Positions 17,569 through 26,889 are shown, counted from the first letter of the stretch. The stretch: 64,000 bases of DNA from RGIG8745 sp045576655 (GCA_045576655.1 JAZNGW010000046.1:18859-82858), one strand, 5' to 3'. Notes: a model not told the origin generated them from the letters alone. Program-made: numbers and translations.

Positions 17569-18291
17569 TTAGAACTGCCACTTTACGGCCAAGGTCGGGA
17601 TAGCATAGAAGCGGTTGTTCTTGCCGTCGGCTGGCCATACGAGGTTGTTGCAAAGTTCCACCTCTGTACCTACACTGAGTTTGAAGTCATCGCTAACGCT
17701 CTCGAGTGCGGCAAGGTTGAACCAAAACTGCGGTTCGCTGCTAAACACGAGGTTGCCATTCACGCTATTGTCGTGCCACAAGTCGGCATAGCCGCTGAAG
17801 GTGCATAAGCCTTTCGCGAAATGGATGCCCCAGACCATCGTAGTCTGCCAACTATGCATTGTCCCTACGGTCTGATTTGCCAGATATTTATAGAGCAGCT
17901 GCAATGAGAAAGTGCGACTAAAGTCCTTGCTCGCCCAGTTGTATGCCACACCGCCCAGATAAGCGTCATTATAACTGCCGGCAGAGCCTGAAAGTCCTCC
18001 GTTGTATTCAACATGGACTGCCAGCGGCGCTTTCCAGAAACGGAGTTCGCGAGATATCTCCGCATATGCGCTTTCCATCTTGCTGTCTGCAAAGTTGGCA
18101 TCAACAAAGAAGTATGTGCTTCCCCACTTGTCGGCGGTGAAATTCTCGACTGTGGCCGTCCATTTCGGACGATTGGAAAGTTCGCTGCCATAAGCGGTCT
18201 TTCCGAAATCATGGTGCATCTGCACATTCAATTGAGCATACGAATGAACGGAGCAGAATAACAACAAAAGGATGGATAATAAATTCTTCAT
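17569..18291 (-). CDS. Tsx-like outer membrane channel (DUF5020 type)
   Basis: A 240-residue protein with a clear signal peptide (LLLLFCSVHSYAQ) and then almost only alternating beta strands, ending in an aromatic residue (LAVKWQF), as expected of a small outer-membrane barrel. The segments HHDFGK and FTADKWGSTYFFVDANF are typical of DUF5020 proteins, which are related to the nucleoside channel Tsx. It starts 14 bp after the NCS2 permease and is followed by hpt. Passage of nucleosides or nucleobases through the outer membrane is inferred from the fold and this context. Confidence 0.75.
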   Translation of the reverse strand: MKNLLSILLLLFCSVHSYAQLNVQMHHDFGKTAYGSELSNRPKWTATVENFTADKWGSTYFFVDANFADSKMESAYAEISRELRFWKAPLAVHVEYNGGLSGSAGSYNDAYLGGVAYNWASKDFSRTFSLQLLYKYLANQTVGTMHSWQTTMVWGIHFAKGLCTFSGYADLWHDNSVNGNLVFSSEPQFWFNLAALESVSDDFKLSVGTEVELCNNLVWPADGKNNRFYAIPTLAVKWQF

Positions 18292-18305
18292 ATTGCCTTG
18301 TAAGT

Positions 18306-19592
18306 TTAAACAATGAATTTAATCAGGAAGAATGCGGCAAGGATGTACATGCCTATAGTTACTTTCTTGAAATTGCCGCTTAGGAGGTTGACAAAGATGT
18401 AGCAGAGATGTCCCAATACGATGCCTTCGGAGATGCTGTAGGTCAACGGCATCAGGAGCACACAGACAAATGCAGGGATTGCCTCGCTGTAGTTGTTAAA
18501 GTCAATGCTGCGAACCGACCCCATCATCATCAATCCGACAAGTACAAGCACGGGAGTCGTTGCCGCTGCAGGAATGGCTAAAAACAGAGGGGCAAAGAAC
18601 AACGCAAGCAAGAAGCACATGCCTGTGACCATCGAAGTGAGGCCTGTTCGTCCGCCTTCGTTAACACCTGCTGCGCTCTCTACGTAAACAGCCACGGTAC
18701 TTGTTCCCATAGCCGCACCTGCTGCTGTTGATATAGAGTCGACCATGAAGATTTCCTTCAAGCGCGGTATCTTGCCGTCTGCCTTAACCAAATTGGCGCG
18801 GTTGGCCACTCCGATAACCGTTCCGATACAGTCGAACAAGTCAACAAAGAGGAATGTGAACACTATGATGGCCATGTCTTTTGTGAAGATGTGGGTCCAT
18901 TCGAACTTCAAGAATATCGGGTCTATTGAAGGCGGCACACTGAAGACTCCCTCAATTTTCGTTACTCCCATAGGCAGGCCTATAAGGGTTGTCAGCAAAA
19001 TTCCGAAAAGGAGCGCACCTCTCACGTTCTTGATAAGCAAAACTGAGGTTATAACAACTCCTATGACTGAGAGCAGTGCGGAGCCTGATGTCAGGTCGCC
19101 AAGCGAAACCAGTGTTGCAGAATTGTCGACGATTACTCCTGCACTCTTAAGGCCGATGAATGCGATGTACAGACCTATTCCGGCACTTATGGCATTCTTA
19201 AGGGATGCAGGCAGCACATCTACTATCTTTTCTCGAAGATTGGTTACTGTAAGCAGGAGGAACACTAATCCTTCAAGAAATACAGCCGTCAATGCAAATT
19301 GCCAGGAATAGCCCATGACCAGGCATACGGTATAGGCAAAGAATGCGTTCAAACCCATTCCTGGAGCTAACGCCAAAGGCAATTTTGCATAAAGAGCCAT
19401 GAACATCGTAGGCAGAGCTGACATAAGTACTGTTGTTGTAAACAATGCCCCTTTGTCCATACCTGTTTCTCCCAAAATACTTGGATTGATTGCCAATATG
19501 TAAGCCATTGTCAAGAATGTTGTTATTCCTGCCATGACTTCGGTGCGCACGGTATGTTCTTTAGGGTTGAATCCGAATAATTTCTTTAGCAT
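18306..19592 (-). CDS. NCS2-family purine permease (AzgA/PbuG type)
   Basis: The start at 19592 (MLKKLFGFNPKEHTVRTEV) fits the family start; an ATG at 19616 adds an unrelated leader. The 428-residue protein has 12-14 membrane helices and the AzgA/PbuG motifs: GLNAFFAYTV near residue 85, ISAGIGLYIAFIGLK, FTFLFVDLFDCIGT and the segment GTSTVAVYVESAAGV. These transporters import hypoxanthine, guanine or adenine with protons. First gene of the purine salvage operon with the Tsx-like channel and hpt. Confidence 0.9.
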   Translation of the reverse strand: MLKKLFGFNPKEHTVRTEVMAGITTFLTMAYILAINPSILGETGMDKGALFTTTVLMSALPTMFMALYAKLPLALAPGMGLNAFFAYTVCLVMGYSWQFALTAVFLEGLVFLLLTVTNLREKIVDVLPASLKNAISAGIGLYIAFIGLKSAGVIVDNSATLVSLGDLTSGSALLSVIGVVITSVLLIKNVRGALLFGILLTTLIGLPMGVTKIEGVFSVPPSIDPIFLKFEWTHIFTKDMAIIVFTFLFVDLFDCIGTVIGVANRANLVKADGKIPRLKEIFMVDSISTAAGAAMGTSTVAVYVESAAGVNEGGRTGLTSMVTGMCFLLALFFAPLFLAIPAAATTPVLVLVGLMMMGSVRSIDFNNYSEAIPAFVCVLLMPLTYSISEGIVLGHLCYIFVNLLSGNFKKVTIGMYILAAFFLIKFIV

Positions 19593-19630
19593 AAAGTGAT
19601 AATTATATGTTTGCAACTACTGACTTAACT

Positions 19631-19664
19631 AAAAAGAGAGACGCTTGCCAGGAAACGCCTCTCC
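19631..19664 (-). terminator. Intrinsic terminator after EF-G2
   Basis: On the minus strand GAGAGGCGTT pairs with AAGCGTCTCTC (one G-U pair) and is followed by TTTTT. It lies about 25 bp past the EF-G2 stop and separates it from the permease operon. Confidence 0.85.
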
Positions 19665-19688
19665 ATTTATTGTCTGTATTATATCGTG

Positions 19689-21848
19689 TTAATCTTCGTC
19701 CTTGCTCTGCTCCTCGAATTCCTTCATCAACTTCTGCTGGATATCAGTAGGAACGAGTTCGTAACTTGCGAACTTCATGATGAATGAAGCGCGTCCGCCA
19801 GTGATTGAACTGAGAGCTGTTGAGTAGTTTGACAAGCCCTTGAGAGGAACTTTTGCGATAAGTTTTTCATAACCGCTTTCGCTCTCGCTACCGATAATCA
19901 TACCGCGGCGTCCCTGGAGGTCGCTCATCACGTCGCCCATCTTGTCGGCTGGCACGAACACCTCTACGTCGTAGATCGGTTCGAGCAACTTAGGACCTGC
20001 CTCCTTGAAGGCGTCGCTGAATGCGTGGCGTCCGGCAAGCATGAATGAAAGTTCGTTAGAGTCAACTGGGTGCATCTTTCCGTCATAGACGATGACGCGC
20101 ACGTCGCGAGCATAGCTACCTGTGAGCGGACCTTGCTCCATGCGGCTCATGATACCCTTAAGGATGGCTGGCATGAAACGTGTGTCGATTGCTCCACCGA
20201 CAACGCTGTTGATGAACACAACCTTGCCGCCCCATTCGAGATTGACTTCCTCCTGTCCCTTAACGTTGATCTTGAACTCCTGACCGCCAAACTTGTATGA
20301 TGTAGGTTCTGGCATGCCTTCGTAGTAAGGTTCAACGATGAGGTGAACTTCACCGAACTGACCTGCACCACCCGACTGCTTCTTGTGGCGGTAGTCTGCG
20401 CGTGCAGCCTTAGTGATTGTTTCGCGATAAGGAATCTTAGGTTCTTCGAACTTGATCTTGATCTTTTCGTTGTTCTCCATGCGCCACTTGAGAGTGCGGA
20501 GGTGGAACTCGCCCTGTCCCTTCACGAGAGTCTGACGCAACTCCTTGCTCTGCTCAAGAATCCATGTTGGGTCTTCCTGACTCATCTTCTGGATTGCTGC
20601 CATCATCTTTTCAGAATCAGCCTCGTTCTCAGCCTTAACGGCACGGATGTATTTAGGGTTAGGGTATTTCACGAAGTTGAAGCGATGGTCGCAGTCCTTG
20701 CCTACGAGGGTGTTGCCTGTGCGAACGTCCTTAAGCTTAACTGTACAACCTATGTCACCTGCAACGAGTTCTTCAACCTTGATGCGGTTTGCACCGGCAC
20801 AAACGAACAACTGTGCCATGCGCTCCTTCGAGCCGCGATCTGAGTTTGTGAGGTCGTCGCCTTCGCGCACCTTACCGCTCATAACCTTGAAGTACTGCAC
20901 GCCACCGATGTGCGGTTCGTTGGCTGTCTTGAAGAAATAGAGTGATGTTGGAGCGCTTGAGTCTGGATTAACCTCTTCGCCACGAGTGTTGTGAACCTTT
21001 GGCATTTCGTCAACGAAAGGAACTACGTTGCCGAGGAACTCCATCAAGCGGCGTACACCCATGTCCTTGTATGCGCAAACGCAGAATACAGGGAACATTG
21101 AGCGTGCTGCCAATCCCTTGCGGATACCTTCACGCATTTCGTCCTCTGTGAGCGACTCTGTCTCGAAGAATTTCTCCATGAGAGTTTCGTCGTTCTCAGC
21201 GGCAGCCTCAACGAGCGCCTTGTGCATCTCCATAGCCTTGTCCATCTCCTCTGCAGGGATGTCCTCGATGATTGGAGCTCCGCCTTCAGGCTTCCATGAG
21301 TACTTCTTCATGAGGAGAACGTCGATGAGGGAGTTGAAGTCTGGTCCTTCGTTCAATGGGTACTGAACTGGCACAACCTTTGATCCGTAAATTTCAGTCA
21401 AGCGCTCAAGCACGTTGTTGTAGTCGCACTTGTCACTGTCGAGCTGGTTAACGAGGAAGATGACTGGCTTGCCAAGTTTCTCTGTGTAGCGGAAATGGTT
21501 CTGAGTACCAACCTCAGGACCGTACTGGCCGTTGAGCAAGAGGATTGCCGTGTCAGTAACGTTGAGCGCAGTCATAGCCGCACCAACGAAGTCGTCCGAA
21601 CCTGGACAGTCTATGATATTGAGTTTCTTATTGTTCCATTCTACATGATATACAGTTGAGAATACTGAATATCCGTATTCCTGTTCTACTGGGAAATAGT
21701 CGCTCACGGTGTTTTTCTGTGTGATTCTACCGCGGCGACTGATTAGTCCTGCCTCATACAACAGCGCCTCCGTGAGGGTGGTCTTACCTGCTCCGTCATT
21801 ACCCAAAAGGGCAATGTTCTTGATTTCGTTAGATTGATAAACTTTCAT
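19689..21848 (-). CDS. EF-G2: elongation factor G paralogue with degenerate G domain
   Basis: 719 residues with the full five-domain EF-G layout. The G domain differs from a working GTPase: the P-loop is GNDGAGKTT (16-24) where canonical EF-G has a His-rich AHIDAGKTT type; the switch I segment that usually ends RGITI reads YGYSV (59-62); the G3 motif is DCPGSDD (80-86), so the catalytic His is Ser84; and G4 is NQLD (134-137) instead of NKxD. Bacteroides thetaiotaomicron has such a second EF-G, reported to move ribosomes without GTP hydrolysis and to matter in starvation and gut fitness. This gene is probably its orthologue. It stands alone with its own terminator. Confidence 0.85.
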   Translation of the reverse strand: MKVYQSNEIKNIALLGNDGAGKTTLTEALLYEAGLISRRGRITQKNTVSDYFPVEQEYGYSVFSTVYHVEWNNKKLNIIDCPGSDDFVGAAMTALNVTDTAILLLNGQYGPEVGTQNHFRYTEKLGKPVIFLVNQLDSDKCDYNNVLERLTEIYGSKVVPVQYPLNEGPDFNSLIDVLLMKKYSWKPEGGAPIIEDIPAEEMDKAMEMHKALVEAAAENDETLMEKFFETESLTEDEMREGIRKGLAARSMFPVFCVCAYKDMGVRRLMEFLGNVVPFVDEMPKVHNTRGEEVNPDSSAPTSLYFFKTANEPHIGGVQYFKVMSGKVREGDDLTNSDRGSKERMAQLFVCAGANRIKVEELVAGDIGCTVKLKDVRTGNTLVGKDCDHRFNFVKYPNPKYIRAVKAENEADSEKMMAAIQKMSQEDPTWILEQSKELRQTLVKGQGEFHLRTLKWRMENNEKIKIKFEEPKIPYRETITKAARADYRHKKQSGGAGQFGEVHLIVEPYYEGMPEPTSYKFGGQEFKINVKGQEEVNLEWGGKVVFINSVVGGAIDTRFMPAILKGIMSRMEQGPLTGSYARDVRVIVYDGKMHPVDSNELSFMLAGRHAFSDAFKEAGPKLLEPIYDVEVFVPADKMGDVMSDLQGRRGMIIGSESESGYEKLIAKVPLKGLSNYSTALSSITGGRASFIMKFASYELVPTDIQQKLMKEFEEQSKDED

Positions 21849-21972
21849 ATTGTTTTAGTTTTAAGGTTTTTTGCAAACTTTGATGGCGAAATTACGCAAA
21901 AAGACGCAAAAGCGGTCAGCCAAAACAATGTTGTAAAACATATTTGCCCGTTCACTATCTTTTTGTCAAGGT

Positions 21973-22827
21973 TCATTTCACCACATGAGTGCCCAAAGGG
22001 AATGAATGCTCCATGTTTCCTGTACCCTCTATGGTGTCCGTCTTGGCCGACAGGTTGTCAAGCAGAGTGACGATGACAGCCTCCTGAGTGCAAGGCATAA
22101 CCGGCGAGCCATATTCAAGCTGCCCGTGATGAGCCAGCACCCCATGCACTATGCGGTCAATCTCCCTCTCGTCAACGCCCTTTTCCTTAAGCACATTATG
22201 CAGAAGATGTGCCGATATATATATGTGGCCCAACAGATACATCGACTCCTGAGTCTCGCCTTCGCGGTTATACTCATACACTTTGCCATAGTCATGGAAG
22301 AGGATGGCAAGGATGCAACGCTCTATCTTTATAGCGTAAGGCAACGTAGGATAAAGCCCCGAAAGCATGTTGAGCATCTGATACGTATGATTGAGCAGTC
22401 CGCCAGGGAATGCGTGATGTACCGATGTGGCGGCTGGCTTTTCGGAATAAGGGCGATAGAGTTTTTCGCTGAAGTCCTCTATTATCGGGCGCAGTTGAGC
22501 ATCTGTGCAGAACGACAGCAACCGCCCGATACACTTGTCCCATTCCTCGCGCTTCACTGGACGCGGCATCAAGTGATACAGCGGATGCCCCTCCACAGGA
22601 AACGTGCCGACGGTCATGTCGAGATTAGACGCCGACTTCTTGCCGCCGTTGTCCTTTATGCTCATGAAGATAACGGTCTGCCCCACCTTCGGGCCCGCCG
22701 TCTTCGGCACGTCCCACACGGCAATGTTCTCCGTGCCCTCAAGGTTGGTCACTTTCAGATTGACAAAAGGCGAACCGTTGCGGGTAGTGCCGTCCGTGCG
22801 CCCTATCACTAAATATTCTTTGCTCAT
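21973..22827 (-). CDS. OB-fold/HD-domain 3'-5' exoribonuclease (YhaM type)
   Basis: 284 residues. The first ~90 form an OB-like nucleic-acid-binding domain (VIGRTDGTTRNGSPFVNLKV). An HD phosphohydrolase domain follows, with HHAFPGGLLNHTYQM, the HD pair in LFHDYGKV and the second His cluster HGVLAHHGQLEYG. This order matches YhaM-type exoribonucleases, which trim RNA 3' ends. Located just upstream of EF-G2 on the same strand (124 bp gap). Confidence 0.8.
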   Translation of the reverse strand: MSKEYLVIGRTDGTTRNGSPFVNLKVTNLEGTENIAVWDVPKTAGPKVGQTVIFMSIKDNGGKKSASNLDMTVGTFPVEGHPLYHLMPRPVKREEWDKCIGRLLSFCTDAQLRPIIEDFSEKLYRPYSEKPAATSVHHAFPGGLLNHTYQMLNMLSGLYPTLPYAIKIERCILAILFHDYGKVYEYNREGETQESMYLLGHIYISAHLLHNVLKEKGVDEREIDRIVHGVLAHHGQLEYGSPVMPCTQEAVIVTLLDNLSAKTDTIEGTGNMEHSFPLGTHVVK

Positions 22828-22895
22828 AGTATTTTTTCGACTTTCTTATTGGTTAAAGTGCAAATGTAAAGAAATATAAGCAAAAAGGCGCTACA

Positions 22896-23007
22896 CGAGG
22901 GGCGAAAACTGCAAACTTAGACTGAGTTTGTACAAACTTAAGCTGAGTTTATACGTACTTAGACTGAGTTTATACAAACTTAGACTAAGCACGAAGTTTG
23001 GAGCGAG
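22896..23007. repeat. 21-bp-phased palindromic element, divergent class (copy E)
   Basis: Three full 21-bp units start CTTAGACTGAG, CTTAAGCTGAG and CTTAGACTGAG (22916-22978) and a part unit follows. Each contains a dyad TTTGTACAAA, TTTATACGTA or TTTATACAAA. The border CGAGGGGCGAAAACT on the left and GTTTGGAGCGAGC on the right resemble the borders of copies A-D. It lies in the divergent gap between the exoribonuclease gene and metA, upstream of the metA promoter. Confidence 0.8.
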
Positions 23008-23053
23008 CAAGAAGAAGGTTTTGGAGCGGCAAACGCAAACGACAAACCCAGGG

Positions 23054-23085
23054 GTTGCGGAATAATCTTTTTATTAGTAACTTTG
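23054..23085 (+). promoter_or_regulatory. Probable metA promoter
   Basis: GTTG (23054-23057), 20 nt, TAACTTTG (23078-23085). The -7 box is exact and the -33 box has TTG. A start near 23092 gives a leader of about 19 nt, too short for a SAM riboswitch. Confidence 0.7.
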
Positions 23086-23110
23086 CCCCAAAGAAAAATC
23101 AACAAGACAC

Positions 23111-24031
23111 ATGCCGTTAACACTACCCGACCTACTTCCGGCTATAGAACTGCTGAAGGAGGAAAACATATTCGTGATGGACACGACGCGTGCCAACACG
23201 CAGGACATCCGTCCGCTCAGGATTGCCATACTCAACCTGATGCCCATAAAGATTACTACGGAGACGGACTTCATCCGCCTCTTGTCGAACACACCGTTGC
23301 AGATTCAGATAGAGTTCATGAAGATCAAGAGCCACACGTCGAAGAACACTCCCGTGGAGCACATGATGATGTTCTACCGCGACTTCGAAGAAATGAAGCA
23401 GGAGAAGTACGACGGACTCATCGTGACAGGGGCTCCGCTGGAGCAGATGGACTACGAGGAGGTGACCTATTGGGGCGAACTGCAGGAGGTGTTTAACTGG
23501 GCGCACAGCCATGTCACCTCGACCGTATACATCTGCTGGGCTGCACAGGCTGCGCTCTACCACTTCTACGGTGTGCCAAAATACCCTACAAGCGAAAAGG
23601 TGTTCGGCATATTCCGCCACAGAGCGCTGGTGCCGCGACTGCCTATATTCCGCGGATTTGACGATGAGTTTTTCGCTCCTCACAGCCGCCATAGCGAGAT
23701 TTTGCGCAAGGACATTGAGAAGGTTGACGCTCTGACCATCATATCGGAGTCGGACGAGGCAGGCGTACACATCGTCATGGCGCGCAACGGAAGGGAGTTT
23801 TTCATCACGGGCCACTCGGAATATGCACCTAACACGCTTGACAATGAGTACAAGCGCGATGTGGCAAAGGGATTGCCTATTAAGATTCCGCAGAACTACT
23901 ATCGTGATGACAATCCCGACAACGAACCTGTGGTGAAATGGAGAGGGCATGCCAACTTGCTCTTCTCAAACTGGCTGAATTACTACGTGTACCAGGAAAC
24001 TCCTTACAACATCAACGAAATCAGTGAATAG
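23111..24031 (+). CDS. metA: Homoserine O-acyltransferase MetA, predicted acetyl-CoA specific
   Basis: 306 residues, with the MetA family active site in place: Lys47 (NLMPIK), Cys142 nucleophile (ICWAAQ), His235 and Glu237 (GHSEYAP). Position 111 is Glu (TGAPLEQMDYEE), the residue reported to select acetyl-CoA; succinyl-CoA enzymes such as that of Escherichia coli have Gly there. So the first step of methionine synthesis is probably homoserine O-acetylation in spite of the usual succinyltransferase label. It overlaps the next gene by eight bases. Confidence 0.92.
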   Translation: MPLTLPDLLPAIELLKEENIFVMDTTRANTQDIRPLRIAILNLMPIKITTETDFIRLLSNTPLQIQIEFMKIKSHTSKNTPVEHMMMFYRDFEEMKQEKYDGLIVTGAPLEQMDYEEVTYWGELQEVFNWAHSHVTSTVYICWAAQAALYHFYGVPKYPTSEKVFGIFRHRALVPRLPIFRGFDDEFFAPHSRHSEILRKDIEKVDALTIISESDEAGVHIVMARNGREFFITGHSEYAPNTLDNEYKRDVAKGLPIKIPQNYYRDDNPDNEPVVKWRGHANLLFSNWLNYYVYQETPYNINEISE

Positions 24032-25865
24032 AATCCGCAGCATAGAACTTCTTGCGCCTGCACGCAACGCCGACATCGGCATCGAGGCTATACGCCACGG
24101 TGCTGACGCTGTATATATAGGGGCGGAACGTTTCGGCGCCAGAGTGGCGGCGGGCAACTCCGTCGAGGACATTGCCCGACTCGCGGAATATGCACACATG
24201 TACGACGCAAAGGTCTACGTCACCATAAACACAATACTTCGTGACAACGAACTGGAAGATGTAAAAAAACTGATTTGGGCGCTCTATGATGCTGGCGCTG
24301 ACGCGCTAATCGTGCAGGACATGGGGCTGCTGAAGCTTGACCTGCCCCCTATCCCTCTCCACGCAAGCACGCAAATGGACAATCGCACGGCGGAGAAAGT
24401 GAAGTTTCTTCGCGACGAAGGATTTGAGCAGGTAGTGCTGGCACGCGAACTTTCGCTTAATGAAATCAATGACATTCACCAGGCATGCCCAGAAGTAGCC
24501 CTGGAGGTATTCGTTCACGGAGCACTGTGCGTCAGCCTAAGCGGCAGGTGCTACATCAGCGAGGCGTGTTTCGGACGCAGCGCAAACCGTGGCGAATGCG
24601 CACAAGTGTGCCGCATGAAGTTCGACCTTGAGGATGCTAAGGGACGCAAAATAGTAAGAGACAAGCACTTGCTGTCGCTCAAGGACCTGTGCCAAATTGA
24701 AGTCTTGGAAGATTTGCTAAAAGCCGGAGCCACTTCCTTCAAGATTGAAGGCAGGCTCAAGGATGCCGACTATGTAAAAAACGTCACCGCCGCCTACAGC
24801 CAGGCACTTGACAGAATCGTACGCAATAATCCCGACAAATACCAGAGAGCATCAAGAGGCGCAGTGAAACACATGTTCACACCAGACGTGAGCAAGAGCT
24901 TCAACCGCGGATTCACCCATTATTTTCTCCACGGCCGCCAGCCCGACATATTCTCCTTCGACACGCCAAAAGCGCTCGGCGAGGAAGTTGGAACAGTAAA
25001 GGAGGTCTTCAACAACCACTTCACTGTAGCAGGCTTGAAATCATTTTCAAACGGCGACGGCCTCTGCTTTATTGACAGCAAGGGACAACTCCACGGTTTC
25101 CGCATCAACAAAGTGGAAAACGGGAAGCTCTATCCTCTTGAAATGCCGTCACAACTCAAGCGTCACACGAGGCTATACAGAAATTTAGACCGCGCTTTCA
25201 TTAACATTCTCGCAAAGGAAAGCGCCGAAAGAGTGCTGCCAGTAGACATAGAAATAGAAGACACAGCTGAAGGATTCAGACTGACAATGACCGACGACAA
25301 CCGTTGTGCCTTTATCGACGTAGAGGCAGAAAAGCAGTTGGCTCGCACCCATCAGTCGGAAAATATCGAAAAGCAGATGAGCAAACTTGGCGGTACAGGC
25401 CTTGAACTGCGCTCGCTCAACATAGCATACAGCAAAAACTGGTTCATCCCGTCATCAAAGCTAACAGAATGGAGAAGAATGCTTGTGGCGGAATTTCTCA
25501 AAAGAAATGAAACAACGAGAAGCGCCGCAAACACCCTTCGCGCCAAAAACGCCAAAGCGGCAACCCTCACCAGTGTGCCGAAGGTTATAACATATTTGGG
25601 CAACGTAATGAACAGCAGCGCTCATGAGTTCTACAAGGAACGCGGAGCCGCAACGGTAGAACCCGCATTCGAGCTAAGCCATCGCAGCGAAGCACCCCTG
25701 ATGTTTTGCCGCCACTGCATACGCTATAGTTTGAAAATGTGCCCCAAGACTCATGGATGCTCAAATCCTCAAGAAGAACTGTTTCTACGCCTCGGCAACG
25801 GCAAGCGCTTCCGCCTTGAGTTTGACTGCAGAAACTGCATAATGAAGGTGAGCAATTGCGATTAG
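24024..25865 (+). CDS. U32-family (TrhP/YegQ-like) protein
   Basis: 613 residues from a GTG start inside the end of metA. The U32 barrel starts IELLAPARNADIGIEAIRHGADAVYIGA, here given only in part: LLAPARN (8-14) and HGADAVYIG. Family Cys residues are in LSGRCYISEACFGRSANRG and ECAQVCR, which in related proteins bind an iron-sulfur cluster. A C-terminal extension ends with CRHC, MCPKTHGC and CRNC. U32 proteins of this kind take part in tRNA or rRNA hydroxylation rather than proteolysis (TrhP makes 5-hydroxyuridine at tRNA position 34). That role is inferred from the family. Confidence 0.8.
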   Translation: MNRIRSIELLAPARNADIGIEAIRHGADAVYIGAERFGARVAAGNSVEDIARLAEYAHMYDAKVYVTINTILRDNELEDVKKLIWALYDAGADALIVQDMGLLKLDLPPIPLHASTQMDNRTAEKVKFLRDEGFEQVVLARELSLNEINDIHQACPEVALEVFVHGALCVSLSGRCYISEACFGRSANRGECAQVCRMKFDLEDAKGRKIVRDKHLLSLKDLCQIEVLEDLLKAGATSFKIEGRLKDADYVKNVTAAYSQALDRIVRNNPDKYQRASRGAVKHMFTPDVSKSFNRGFTHYFLHGRQPDIFSFDTPKALGEEVGTVKEVFNNHFTVAGLKSFSNGDGLCFIDSKGQLHGFRINKVENGKLYPLEMPSQLKRHTRLYRNLDRAFINILAKESAERVLPVDIEIEDTAEGFRLTMTDDNRCAFIDVEAEKQLARTHQSENIEKQMSKLGGTGLELRSLNIAYSKNWFIPSSKLTEWRRMLVAEFLKRNETTRSAANTLRAKNAKAATLTSVPKVITYLGNVMNSSAHEFYKERGAATVEPAFELSHRSEAPLMFCRHCIRYSLKMCPKTHGCSNPQEELFLRLGNGKRFRLEFDCRNCIMKVSNCD

Positions 25866-25878
25866 CCACAACCATTCA

Positions 25879-26886
25879 ATGAAGAACCTTATTTACATAT
25901 TAACCTTCATTGCCTGCATCATAGCATTTGCCTGCAATGATTCGGACAGATCGCCGTTTTCCTCAAGCAAGGAAACCGGGCAGACCGACTCAGTCCCGCA
26001 ACTCACCCGTATGAAGGCAGATTCATTGAAGTTCCGACTGACGCATCATTATACCGAAAACTACAATTTTCGCGTTAAAGCCGACTCTTTAAAACTCATA
26101 CAAATTGAAAGCGGATACCCGCAAGACACCTGTACCATTTACAGAGGTGACTTGATAGTTGTGGCGAAAATCAAGCTAACGCCAACCGACACTACCGACA
26201 CGGTATGGGTTAAAGTGGGACGCGACCAGTTTACAATGGGATGGATTAAAGAATCGGAACTGATACCCAACGTTGTGCCTGACGACATACTGTCAGAGAC
26301 GCTTAGTTTGATGACCGACAGCCGAGCTGTATGGATGTTCTCAATCATAGCTTTCGGCACAACCGCATTCTTTGTAAGACGATATAGAAACGGGGGACTC
26401 CAAATTCTCAAGTTTAACGAAATGGACAGTTTCTACCCTATTCTTTTCCTCATACTGACCGCCTTGCTATCGTGCACATATGCAAGCATACAGAAATTTG
26501 TGCCAGAGTATTGGCAAGAGTTCTACTACAACCCCACCCTCAACCCGATGCAATTACCTACAATAATGTCACTATTGGTGACTCTGGTGTGGGCCATAGC
26601 GATAGTATTCATTGCTGTGATTGACGATGTCTATAACAATTTTTACTTCGCACCAGGCATCATCTATCTAAGCGAAACGTTGGGATTGGGCATGCTGGTA
26701 TATCTCTTCTTCAGTTGGACTACGCCTATTGGTATAGGCTACGCTCTCCTGCCAATATTCATCATAGCCCTCGTGTGGATTTATTTCCGCCACATACGCT
26801 GCACTTTCATTTGCGGAGAGTGCGGCTACCGCATGTTTTCCGACGGACATTGTCGCCATTGCGGCACATACAACTCAAAGGAATAA
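25879..26886 (+). CDS. Membrane protein with SH3-like region and C-terminal zinc ribbon
   Basis: 335 residues. The N-terminus is a signal or lipoprotein sequence (IIAFACNDS, possible lipid Cys19). Residues ~40-135 are soluble and end in an SH3-like turn (GRDQFTMGWIKESELIP). Four or five membrane helices follow, then a terminal zinc ribbon with CGECG and CRHCG. It starts 13 bp after the U32 gene. The combination of exported domain and zinc ribbon resembles small zinc-ribbon membrane proteins of Bacteroidetes, but I do not recognise a function. Confidence 0.6.
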   Translation: MKNLIYILTFIACIIAFACNDSDRSPFSSSKETGQTDSVPQLTRMKADSLKFRLTHHYTENYNFRVKADSLKLIQIESGYPQDTCTIYRGDLIVVAKIKLTPTDTTDTVWVKVGRDQFTMGWIKESELIPNVVPDDILSETLSLMTDSRAVWMFSIIAFGTTAFFVRRYRNGGLQILKFNEMDSFYPILFLILTALLSCTYASIQKFVPEYWQEFYYNPTLNPMQLPTIMSLLVTLVWAIAIVFIAVIDDVYNNFYFAPGIIYLSETLGLGMLVYLFFSWTTPIGIGYALLPIFIIALVWIYFRHIRCTFICGECGYRMFSDGHCRHCGTYNSKE

Positions 26887-26889
26887 TTT

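Noticed and set aside
23085..23111. SAM riboswitch before metA
   Set aside because: The predicted leader is only about 19 nt.
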